DNA from: Thermomicrobiales bacterium
GTDB lineage: Bacteria > Chloroflexota > Chloroflexia > Thermomicrobiales > UBA6265
NCBI GenBank assembly: GCA_020432165.1
Contig: JAGQGU010000065.1
Location: forward strand, 1-41,707
Length of the DNA stretch: 41,707 nucleotides
Reading direction: 5' to 3'
Shown here: piece after piece, positions 33,612 through 41,707 of the stretch
How the letters are laid out: each line of letters opens with the position of its first letter
Numbering within the stretch: position 1 is the first letter of the stretch
The notes under the pieces: model-generated
Told to the model about the DNA's origin: nothing
What the model saw: the letters and a program-made list of their open reading frames with translations, nothing else
Database searches by the model: none
Made by a program: the position numbers and the translations under genes

Positions 33612-34637
33612 GTGCCCGCCAACGATATCAGTCAGCAGGAGTGGGATGCCCTGCTCATCGAACACGGTGGTCATCTGCTGCAAAGCTGGCGATGGGGCGA
33701 GTTTAAGGGCCGCCACGGCTGGCTCCCGGTCCGTATTCATGTGAAGACACCGCACGGAGCAGGACTTGCCCAGATCCTTTTCCGCAAGCGCGGTCCGATT
33801 AGCGTCGGCTACTGCCCACGCGGACCGGTGATCAGCGGCGATGCTGAGGAAGTGTGGACAGAGCTCCGCAAAGAGATCGATACCGTCTGCAAACAACAGC
33901 GAGCCATGAACGTGATCATGGAGCCGGACCAGGATCTGGGGTTGGGTGATTCGTTGCGATCCTATGGCCTCAAGCCCGGACCAGCGCATAACCAGCCAGG
34001 TCGTACCGTGATGGTGCCGCTGGAGCCCGATGACGTGCTGCTTGGTCAGATGCATCAGAAGACCCGCTACAGCGTGCGCCTGGCCTCCCGACGCGGAGTT
34101 GACGTCAAGGTGTCCGACCCTCACGACCGTGACGCCATCATCACCTTCTATGAACTTCTTACTGATACCGCCGGTCGCAATGAGTTCGCGGTGCATTCGC
34201 GTGAGTATTACGAAGATTTCCTCGATGTTTATGGGGATGATGCATTCTTTGTCTTCGCCAGCTTCGAAGGGCATCTGTGTGCGGCCGTGATTGCGGCAAA
34301 ATTCGGTGATACCGGCATCTATATGTATGGTGCCTCCAGCACGGTGCATCGTGGGCACGGAGCAGCATTCCTGCTCCAGTTCGAAGCGATGAAATGGGCG
34401 CGCGATAACGGCTGCAGCCAGTACGATCTCTGGGGTATCCCGATGCAGGATCCCGAATCGATCACCAGCGAGAGCGGCGAAGCGATCGCTGGGACCAAGG
34501 GCGATGACTGGCGCGGTATCTACCGTTTCAAGACCGGATTCGGCGGCCACATTGTGAACTTGCCAGCAACGCTGGAGCGAGAGTATCTGCCCGGGTTGCC
34601 CTGGCTGGCACGCAAGCTCGGCGTGATGGCAGATTAG
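33612..34637 (+). CDS. FemX-like peptidoglycan bridge aminoacyltransferase
   Basis: The 341-residue product matches the FemABX family (lipid II aminoacyltransferases, double GNAT fold). It shows HLLQSWRWGEFKGRHGW near the start, GYCPRGPVI, MHQKTRYSVRLASRRGV, the central IYMYGASSTVHRGHGAAFLLQFEAMKWARDNGCSQYDLWGIP and a final YRFKTGFGGHIVNLP. These enzymes add amino acids from aminoacyl-tRNA to the third residue of the stem peptide. The start is GTG at 33612 with GGAGG upstream. It is directly followed by murE (2 bp) and then a paralogue, placing it in cell-wall assembly. The amino acid added is unknown. Confidence 0.92.
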   Translation: MPANDISQQEWDALLIEHGGHLLQSWRWGEFKGRHGWLPVRIHVKTPHGAGLAQILFRKRGPISVGYCPRGPVISGDAEEVWTELRKEIDTVCKQQRAMNVIMEPDQDLGLGDSLRSYGLKPGPAHNQPGRTVMVPLEPDDVLLGQMHQKTRYSVRLASRRGVDVKVSDPHDRDAIITFYELLTDTAGRNEFAVHSREYYEDFLDVYGDDAFFVFASFEGHLCAAVIAAKFGDTGIYMYGASSTVHRGHGAAFLLQFEAMKWARDNGCSQYDLWGIPMQDPESITSESGEAIAGTKGDDWRGIYRFKTGFGGHIVNLPATLEREYLPGLPWLARKLGVMAD

Positions 34638-34639
34638 CC

Positions 34640-36145
34640 ATGGGTATCCGTCCACAGGTTCAACCACGAGCCGCTTCGCTTGCCGAACTTACTGCGACCC
34701 TACCCCACGCGCGTCTCTACGACGACGCGATCATCACCGGGATCACCTATGACTCCCGCGATGTGCAGCCGGGCGATCTCTTTGCGGCACTGCGTGGAAG
34801 CGATTTCGATGGCCACGCCTATATTCCGCAAGCGATCGCGAACGGTGCGGCAGCCATCCTCGTCGAGCAGATTCCGGATGGTATCGATCACCCGGCGATC
34901 GTGGTTGACAACACCCGACGCGATCTGGCCCCTATCTCATCGGTATTTTATGGAAACCCCAGCCGGGAACTGATCACTATTGGCCTCACTGGCACGGATG
35001 GTAAAACTACCACCACGGCCTTGACTCGATTTGTCCTGGCGGAATCCGGGATACCAACGGGCAGCATTGGGACATTGGGTATCGATATCGGTGATGGCAC
35101 CCAGATCTCGCTGGGGCACCAGACAACACCCGAATCACACCTTGTGCAGGGATACCTGCGCCAAATGGTGGAAGCTGGCACGAGAGCGGTAGTTATCGAG
35201 GCAACCAGTCACGGACTGGCCATGCATCGGCTGGATGGCACAGAGTTCACCATCGCCGGTGTTACCAACATCACGCTTGAGCATCTTGAGTATCACGGCA
35301 CGGTTGAGGCATATCGTGCTGCCAAGGGCATCCTCATCCAGCGTGTGGCCGTGAATGCTGGCCACGTGGTCCTCAATGCTGACGATGAAGGTGCGATGAG
35401 TCTGGAGTCGCTCGCCACAGGTGCAAGCCTGCACACCTATGCGATGTCTGGAGCCGTGGCCGAAATGATGGCGGAGAATATCACCGCTGATCACCGCGGT
35501 AGTCGCTTCGAGATCGTGCGGGGAGGCGAGCGCCTCGTCGCCAACCTGCCGCTTATCGGCGAGTTCAATATCGCCAATGCGCTCTGCACCATCGCTATCT
35601 GCGAAGCTGCAGGCGTCCCGATTCAGCAGTCAATAGAGATTCTCGGGCGCGCGCCGGGAATCATCGGCCGGTTGGAACGCATCGATTGCGGTCAGGATTT
35701 CGGCGTGGTCGTGGACTATGCCCATACACCGGCCAGTCTGGAGAAGATTCTTACGCTCCTGCGTGGCCTTGTGGGCGGTGGCAGACTTCTGGTTGTCTCC
35801 GGCAGCGCTGGCGAACGCGATGTGACCAAGCGTCCCCTGCAGGGAGAGGTGATGAACCGACTGGCAGAAGTGGTCATCATCACCAGCGAGGATCCGCGCA
35901 ATGAGGATCCTCTGGCGATTATTGAGGAGATCGCTAACGGTGCGATCCCGGCCGCTGCCGATGTCTATCAGATTGTGGATCGGCGCGAGGCGATTGCTCT
36001 CGCCTTCTCGCTGGCCCGAACGGGCGATGTCGTGCTCCTTGCGGGTAAGGGCCACGAAAACAGCATCATTTGGGGGTTTGAGCATCGTCCATGGAACGAA
36101 TCGGCGGTTGCGCGTGAACTGCTCCTCCCCTATCTTGGTGCCTAA
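34640..36145 (+). CDS. murE: MurE-type UDP-MurNAc-tripeptide synthetase
   Basis: This 501-residue Mur ligase adds the third amino acid to UDP-MurNAc-L-Ala-D-Glu. It has the N-terminal domain motif SRDVQPGDLFAAL, the P-loop TGTDGKTTTT at 117-126, the catalytic ESHGL-like EATSHGLAMHRLDG, VVVDYAHTPASLEKIL and GERDVTKRP. The amino-acid-selecting loop is TSEDPRNEDP (416-424). The Arg of the DAP-type D-N-P-R motif is kept, but the preceding Asp-Asn is Glu-Asp, so meso-DAP is likely but not certain (Lys or Orn are possible). It starts 2 bp after one femX and ends 62 bp before another. MurF and other mur genes are absent. Confidence 0.9.
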   Translation: MGIRPQVQPRAASLAELTATLPHARLYDDAIITGITYDSRDVQPGDLFAALRGSDFDGHAYIPQAIANGAAAILVEQIPDGIDHPAIVVDNTRRDLAPISSVFYGNPSRELITIGLTGTDGKTTTTALTRFVLAESGIPTGSIGTLGIDIGDGTQISLGHQTTPESHLVQGYLRQMVEAGTRAVVIEATSHGLAMHRLDGTEFTIAGVTNITLEHLEYHGTVEAYRAAKGILIQRVAVNAGHVVLNADDEGAMSLESLATGASLHTYAMSGAVAEMMAENITADHRGSRFEIVRGGERLVANLPLIGEFNIANALCTIAICEAAGVPIQQSIEILGRAPGIIGRLERIDCGQDFGVVVDYAHTPASLEKILTLLRGLVGGGRLLVVSGSAGERDVTKRPLQGEVMNRLAEVVIITSEDPRNEDPLAIIEEIANGAIPAAADVYQIVDRREAIALAFSLARTGDVVLLAGKGHENSIIWGFEHRPWNESAVARELLLPYLGA

Positions 36146-36207
36146 GTGACACGGATTGGTACACCCGGGCGTTATCCCCATAGACAATGTCAGAGGGAGG
36201 ATACACC

Positions 36208-37248
36208 ATGCTGGTCCAGATGCAGGCAGAACCGATTTCCCGCGCCGGTACGGAAGGTAGCAAGATTATGGTAAGCATGTCTCTACCTGAAGCGGGTCAT
36301 CTGCTGCAATCTCCGGCATGGGCTGCGTTTAAGGCGAAGCACGGTTGGAAATCCCAGACTATTTCCACACGCATGGGCACACATAGCGCCTATGCTCAGG
36401 TGTTGTTTCGCAGGGTTGGTCCGTTTAGCATCGGGTACGTTCCTCGTGGACCGCTGATGATCGATCCGGATAACGCGCTGGTCGAGAGATTTGCGCAGGA
36501 ACTGGATCAAGCAGCCCGCAAGCATCGCGCCTTGTGGGTATTGGTGGAACCCAATGATCGTATTCCGACATTGCCCGGCTTTGTCGCTTCCCGGGACCAT
36601 ATTCAGCCCACCCGCACGGTGCGTGTGCCCCTGGCAACGGACGATGAGATGCTGGCGGCGATGCACAAGAAGACGCGCTATCACGTGCGTTTGGCAGCCC
36701 GGCATGGCATCACTATTCTCGCAGGTGGCGTGCAGAATGTAGAAGCGTTCTATCAGCTTCTGCAGGAAACCTCAGATCGGAACGGATTCTGCATTCACCC
36801 GATTAGCTATTATCGGGATGCGCTGATAGCACTGGGTGAGAACGCAGTGTTGCTCTGCGCCGAGCACGAGGGCAATCTGGTCGCGGCTGTCATCGTAGCC
36901 GCCAGCAAGCAGGAAGGCATCTATCTCTATGGATGTTCCTCCACGCAGCACCGGGGTCACGGTGCCACCAGCGCGCTTCAGTTTGCCGCAATGCAATGGG
37001 CTCGCGAGCGTGGCTGTAGCCACTATGATCTGTGGGGTATCCCCGAACGTGATCCCGAAGTCACTCAGACCGATGATGGCAAGCATCAACGTGGCTCCTA
37101 TGGTGAGGATATGACCGGTCTTTACCGCTTCAAAACGGGCTTTGGTGGCGAGATTGTGCAGATGCCCGCTACCATGGAGAAGGTGTATCATCCGTGGCTG
37201 GCACGAATGGTGCGTCAGGTGATATCGCTTCGACGTAAGCAGGCGTAA
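36208..37248 (+). CDS. Second FemX-like peptidoglycan bridge aminoacyltransferase
   Basis: The 346-residue paralogue of the first FemX shares GHLLQSPAWAAFKAKHGW, FSIGYVPRGPLM, MHKKTRYHVRLAARHGI, IYLYGCSSTQHRGHGATSALQFAAMQWARERGCSHYDLWGIP and YRFKTGFGGEIVQMP. The two copies probably add successive residues of the bridge or have split specificity, as FemA and FemB do. The ATG at 36208 is preferred over 36187 because GGGAGGAT precedes it. The next gene starts directly after its stop. The N-terminal 28 residues differ from the first copy. Confidence 0.92.
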   Translation: MLVQMQAEPISRAGTEGSKIMVSMSLPEAGHLLQSPAWAAFKAKHGWKSQTISTRMGTHSAYAQVLFRRVGPFSIGYVPRGPLMIDPDNALVERFAQELDQAARKHRALWVLVEPNDRIPTLPGFVASRDHIQPTRTVRVPLATDDEMLAAMHKKTRYHVRLAARHGITILAGGVQNVEAFYQLLQETSDRNGFCIHPISYYRDALIALGENAVLLCAEHEGNLVAAVIVAASKQEGIYLYGCSSTQHRGHGATSALQFAAMQWARERGCSHYDLWGIPERDPEVTQTDDGKHQRGSYGEDMTGLYRFKTGFGGEIVQMPATMEKVYHPWLARMVRQVISLRRKQA

Positions 37249-38211
37249 ATGACCCCACATCGTTTCCCCCGTCGCACGCTCTTCGGCGCATCGCTTGCCG
37301 GGGTGCTGGCTGCACGATCCACCGCTGCCCAAACCAACATCTACGGCCGGATCGCCTTTATCCAGGATGGCAATATCATGCAGTGGACACCGGAAGGTGT
37401 CAGCCTGCTCCACCGCGATGGCAATGCGATGTCGCCGAGTTGGCGTCCGGGAGCGAGCGAGCTTATCTATGTGCGCAATGGCGGATCGTTCAGCAATCTG
37501 ATCACCTTGGAAACCGGGACCGGACGCACCAGACGTCTCACCGATAGCGAGAGTACATACCCTGAAGGCAGCCAGGACTACGTTCTGGATTGCGACTGGA
37601 TCAATGACGCCTGCTGGAGTGAATCGGACATCATCGTCTTTTCCTCGAACGCGGAGACGACCGACGGTGGGCTCAATCTGTGGGTATTGCGATACACCAC
37701 CGACTATATGTTCCCCGGTCCAAACGATGGTGCCGAGCCTGGTCAACTGGAGAAGGTAAGCGTGGATGCGGATGGCCGTTACGCAGCCTATACCGTCACT
37801 GGCGACAACCTTATGAGCAGCTATATCAGCCTGCGCGATCTGGATACCGGCACCACTTTTCCGGTGATGGAAGGCGCACAGGGCGCGTATGATGCGGCCA
37901 TCAGTCCAAATAGTGACTGGGTGGTTGGCACGATTCGCGATTCCGATGGTGTGAACGACCTGTGGATATGGGAACGGGAGACCGAAAACACTATCCGCCT
38001 GACCCATGGCGAGCAAGCCAGTAATGTCACCTGGGACCCATACGGCGATGCGATCGCGTATCTGGCATTTACTGGCAGCGGCTTTAGCCTACGAGCAATC
38101 TACCTGGACTTCTCCGGCGATGATCCCGTTGTCAGCGGCGATCCGATTGTGTTGATCCAGAATGCCAACATCGATAGCACAAGCCGACCGAGCTGGAACA
38201 CAGCGGAATAG
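37249..38211 (+). CDS. Tat-exported TolB-like beta-propeller protein
   Basis: This 320-residue protein has a twin-arginine leader (FPRRTLFGASLAGVLAARSTAAQ) and then about six short repeats of TolB/WD40 propeller type. Examples are GRIAFIQDGNIMQWT, SWRPGASELIYVRN, AISPNSDWVVGTIRDSDG and NVTWDPYGDAIAYLAF. Such propellers bind partners or ligands outside the membrane. Its ATG is the base after the femX stop, so the two are coupled, and it may be linked to the wall. No enzymatic motif is seen. The repeat element at 38211 begins in its stop codon. Confidence 0.82.
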   Translation: MTPHRFPRRTLFGASLAGVLAARSTAAQTNIYGRIAFIQDGNIMQWTPEGVSLLHRDGNAMSPSWRPGASELIYVRNGGSFSNLITLETGTGRTRRLTDSESTYPEGSQDYVLDCDWINDACWSESDIIVFSSNAETTDGGLNLWVLRYTTDYMFPGPNDGAEPGQLEKVSVDADGRYAAYTVTGDNLMSSYISLRDLDTGTTFPVMEGAQGAYDAAISPNSDWVVGTIRDSDGVNDLWIWERETENTIRLTHGEQASNVTWDPYGDAIAYLAFTGSGFSLRAIYLDFSGDDPVVSGDPIVLIQNANIDSTSRPSWNTAE

Positions 38212-38264
38212 CTACTAACCCGGGCAACTCGCGCAGCTGCGCTGGCGCGAGGCCCGAGTCTACC
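38211..38264. repeat. Palindromic repeat, paralogue of the 362-564 element arm
   Basis: This 54-bp palindrome starts GCTAC and ends CTACC. It shares ACCCGGGCAACTCGC and GCGAGGCCCGAGTCTAC with 517-564, about 37 kb away. Only the loop-proximal bases differ. The first base overlaps the TAG stop of the propeller gene. Confidence 0.7.
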
Positions 38265-38297
38265 AGTGACCACACATCACTTTGGACCGGCTGCGCC

Positions 38298-39656
<1,359 letters not shown>

Positions 39657-39754
39657 TCAGATTCGATGCAGAAGCCGATTGGCCCGCTCCATTATCCTGC
39701 ATTTTCGGGATTCGTGGCACAGAGGCGATGGTCAGGACCCAGAATCGGTAGCCT

Positions 39755-39793
39755 GATACAAACAAGGAGAGCGATGCCGCAGCATCGCCCTCC
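39755..39793 (-). terminator. Terminator after the LPXTG protein gene
   Basis: A 12-position stem with one mismatch (39766-39777 with 39782-39793) and a 4-nt loop is followed on the minus strand by TTGTTTGT. It lies 20 bp after the stop of the surface protein gene and before argG. Confidence 0.75.
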
Positions 39794-39813
39794 TCGATCC
39801 ATGTTGGTTCTGT

Positions 39814-41707
39814 TTAGCGTTCCGAACGGCGCCAGATACCTACCGCGGTGATTGTCATCAATCCCGCTGCTGTCATGACAAGAGCGGCGAGGACATTCAC
39901 CTGGAAGGACGAGGTCCCTGAACCAGTATTGGGCAGTGCGGCCACTGTCGACACGGATGTCGCGGCGCTCGTGGCATCCGCAGTTCCGGTGGAGTCTGGA
40001 GTGTTGGTCGCAGTCCCGGTCGGTTCAGGCGTCGCGTCTGTGGTCTCCAGATTCAGTACCTGATCGTTGCCACTGGTGCTGATAGCATATTCCAGTGTCT
40101 CCCCTCCATCTGTATAGACACGGAGGATATAGTCGCCGGCGGGTAGATCGAACAACACAATTGTGTTATCCGGGCCCACTACTCCCTCGGCATAGGCACC
40201 CAGTGGTGCCATTGATGCTGTCTCAGCGAACAACGCGTATGGGGAGCCGTCGAGTGTGCTGCCATCCGGAGCAACCAGGCGGATGACGGTGGCCACAGCA
40301 TCTCCCTGCACCCAGCGAGCACCAAGTGCCGGGCTCATCGATTCCGGATGATCGATCCAGCGCGCCTGATAGCAGAGATGGTATCCGGCAACCCAAACGG
40401 AGTTGCCCTGATACTGGTTCGTCCAGAGCGTCCCGGCGGGAGCGACACCACAGACAGCATTGTCACCCCAGACATTCCAGACCGCAGCTTCCGATCCCGC
40501 CGGGTAATGGAACCAGATCGTTTGGCCAGATGGAACTTCCAGATCACCGACCACGCCAGCTTCATCCTTCGCGAGCGACATCGTCATCACTGGCGGGGTG
40601 ATGGGCGTAGAGGTAGCCGTGGCTGTGGCAGTCGCATCGTCGCTCCATGTCGCGCTCAAACACGGGCTGGTCACACCAGGATCAGCACTCCAACGCGCCT
40701 GATACCACAGCGTCACACCGTTCACCCAAACCGAATTCCCGGCATAGTCTGTGCGCCAGCCATTCTCAGGTGTGCCCGAGCAGCCGGTCGCACCATTCAT
40801 ACTGTTCCAGATCGCGACCTCTGCTCCATCCGACCAGGTGAAGTACACATAGGTACCACCCGCAACAGTGACATTCTGTACACCACCATTCAGAGTCAGG
40901 ACCGGTGCTCCAACAGGAGTTGTTGTCTCTGTCGGTGTCACGGTCTCCGTTGGGGTTACCGTCACTGAATCAACCACGTTTATATAGAGGCAGTCGCTCA
41001 TAACCGATGGATTGTCGGTCCAGCGCACTCTCATTGACATTCCCACCGGAGTGTTGGAACCAACAGAAAGTGGCGAGAGCTCTTCCACCCACTGGTTTGT
41101 AGGTCCAGCAGTGCAGGTCGTATTTCCATAAACAAACAGCAACTCCGCGTTGTCAGGGAACGAGACTGTCACTGTGGTGGAGACAGGTACTGTCACACTC
41201 TGCGGCTGACCATCCAGCAGCAGCACCGGAGGTTCACTCAGATCCGGGGTCGTGGTGGCGGTCGCCGTAGACGTGGCTGTCGCGGTCGCATCGTCGCTCC
41301 ATGTCGCGCTCAAACACGGGCTGGTCACACCAGGATCAGCACTCCAACGCGCCTGATACCACAGCGTCACACCGTTCACCCAAACCGAATTCCCGGCATA
41401 GTCTGTGCGCCAGCCATTCTCAGGTGTGCCCGAGCAGCCGGTCGCGCCATTCATACTGTTCCAGATCGCGACCTCTGCTCCATCCGACCAGGTGAAGTAC
41501 ACATAGGTACTACCCGCAACAGTGACGTTCTGTACACCACCATTCAGGGTCAGAACCGGTGCTCCAACAGGAGTTGTTGTCTCCGTTGGCGTCACCGTTG
41601 TGGTAGCGGTCGCGGTAGACGTAGCTGTTGCGGTTTCAGTCGGAGTCACCGTCGGAGTGTCCAATACCCACGTCGCGCTCAAGCAATCACTGGTCACATC
41701 AGGATAG
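39814..41707 (-). CDS. LPXTG-anchored repeat surface protein, 5' end outside the window
   Basis: Only the last 630 or so residues are present; the frame stays open at the window edge, so the start is not here. The protein has several domains of about 85 residues, each with a W-x-(8)-Y-x-A-x-W core and paired cysteines, separated by Thr/Ala/Pro-rich linkers (TATATSTATATTT type) that are probably glycosylated and extended. Two of these domains are almost identical. A beta-rich domain (PAGDYILRVYTDGGETLEY) of Cna-B style follows. The end is classic for sortase anchoring: LPNTG (codons 39922-39936), a membrane segment and RRSER. Ligand unknown. Confidence 0.9.
   Translation of the reverse strand, partial: YPDVTSDCLSATWVLDTPTVTPTETATATSTATATTTVTPTETTTPVGAPVLTLNGGVQNVTVAGSTYVYFTWSDGAEVAIWNSMNGATGCSGTPENGWRTDYAGNSVWVNGVTLWYQARWSADPGVTSPCLSATWSDDATATATSTATATTTPDLSEPPVLLLDGQPQSVTVPVSTTVTVSFPDNAELLFVYGNTTCTAGPTNQWVEELSPLSVGSNTPVGMSMRVRWTDNPSVMSDCLYINVVDSVTVTPTETVTPTETTTPVGAPVLTLNGGVQNVTVAGGTYVYFTWSDGAEVAIWNSMNGATGCSGTPENGWRTDYAGNSVWVNGVTLWYQARWSADPGVTSPCLSATWSDDATATATATSTPITPPVMTMSLAKDEAGVVGDLEVPSGQTIWFHYPAGSEAAVWNVWGDNAVCGVAPAGTLWTNQYQGNSVWVAGYHLCYQARWIDHPESMSPALGARWVQGDAVATVIRLVAPDGSTLDGSPYALFAETASMAPLGAYAEGVVGPDNTIVLFDLPAGDYILRVYTDGGETLEYAISTSGNDQVLNLETTDATPEPTGTATNTPDSTGTADATSAATSVSTVAALPNTGSGTSSFQVNVLAALVMTAAGLMTITAVGIWRRSER
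40631..40929 (-). repeat. Near-identical internal repeat, copy nearer the C-terminus
   Basis: The copies at 40631-40929 and 41285-41583 (654 bp apart) differ at only five positions that I can see. Four are synonymous and one changes Gly to Ser. This points to recent duplication or gene conversion. Confidence 0.85.
41285..41583 (-). repeat. Near-identical internal repeat, copy nearer the N-terminus
   Basis: Second copy of the repeated coding unit described at 40631-40929. A third, divergent unit lies between the two copies, and a fourth (40300-40590) retains the core tryptophans and cysteine. Confidence 0.85.

Noticed and set aside
33141-34667. 508-codon open frame on the minus strand across the HEAT and femX genes
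   Set aside because: The translation is His- and Gly-rich with no motif and no ribosome site; both plus-strand genes are well supported.
36772-38016. 414-codon open frame on the minus strand across femX2 and the propeller gene
   Set aside because: Antisense shadow without motif; the plus-strand genes are abutting and carry recognisable features.
40600-41707. Alternating repeats as a CRISPR or satellite
   Set aside because: They lie in one continuous reading frame and encode protein domains.

Overview
The window reads as a chromosomal segment of a moderately GC-rich (mid-50s to about 60 percent by eye) bacterium, most likely a monoderm member of the Chloroflexota near the Thermomicrobia. That placement is inference. 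It rests on HemQ (the coproporphyrin heme branch), FemX-type peptidoglycan bridge enzymes, an LPXTG surface protein, an Opp-type sugar/peptide operon under a LacI repressor, and exported proteins whose mature N-termini are rich in Ala/Thr/Pro/Ser. No rRNA, tRNA, CRISPR array, phage gene or transposase was recognised.

Layout. 1-660 is non-coding and full of inverted repeats. 661-4392 (minus) holds an S10 serine carboxypeptidase and a thiamin operon: a TPP riboswitch, a TenI/ThiE-family gene, a fused ThiS-ThiG and a PHA-granule-type small protein. 4440-7271 (plus) holds an exported nuclease, a DinB-fold protein, a TIM-barrel isomerase-like protein and an alpha/beta hydrolase. 7527-9786 (minus) holds an enterochelin-esterase-like protein and a siderophore-binding lipoprotein-like protein. 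10023-15077 (plus) holds a TIM-barrel protein, a three-gene ABC-2 exporter, a VOC protein and another TIM-barrel protein.

15317-24439 (minus) is one catabolic operon read in the order lacI, substrate-binding protein, two permeases, two ATPases, Gfo/Idh/MocA dehydrogenase, TIM-barrel isomerase. It starts from a near-consensus promoter, and a perfect 14-bp palindrome TGGGAGCGCTCCCA, matching the CelR operator of Thermobifida, sits just downstream of it. 24583-30303 holds a small membrane protein (plus), then on the minus strand hemQ, rph, rarA, a 65-aa protein, a membrane protein and an MFS transporter.

30495-38211 (plus) is a tight cluster: a 44-aa protein, a 613-aa protein with probable winged-helix domains and an acidic linker, a HEAT-repeat protein, FemX, MurE, a second FemX and a Tat-exported beta-propeller protein. 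The 613-aa and HEAT proteins could not be assigned to a known system and are the best candidates for something undescribed. 38298-39638 (minus) is a long-form argG. 39814-41707 (minus) is the C-terminal part of a repeat-rich LPNTG-anchored surface protein that runs off the window.

Across the window, intergenic gaps carry a family of modular palindromic repeats. They are bounded by GGTAG/CTACC-like ends and built from interchangeable short hairpins. They are the main structure that the genes do not explain.
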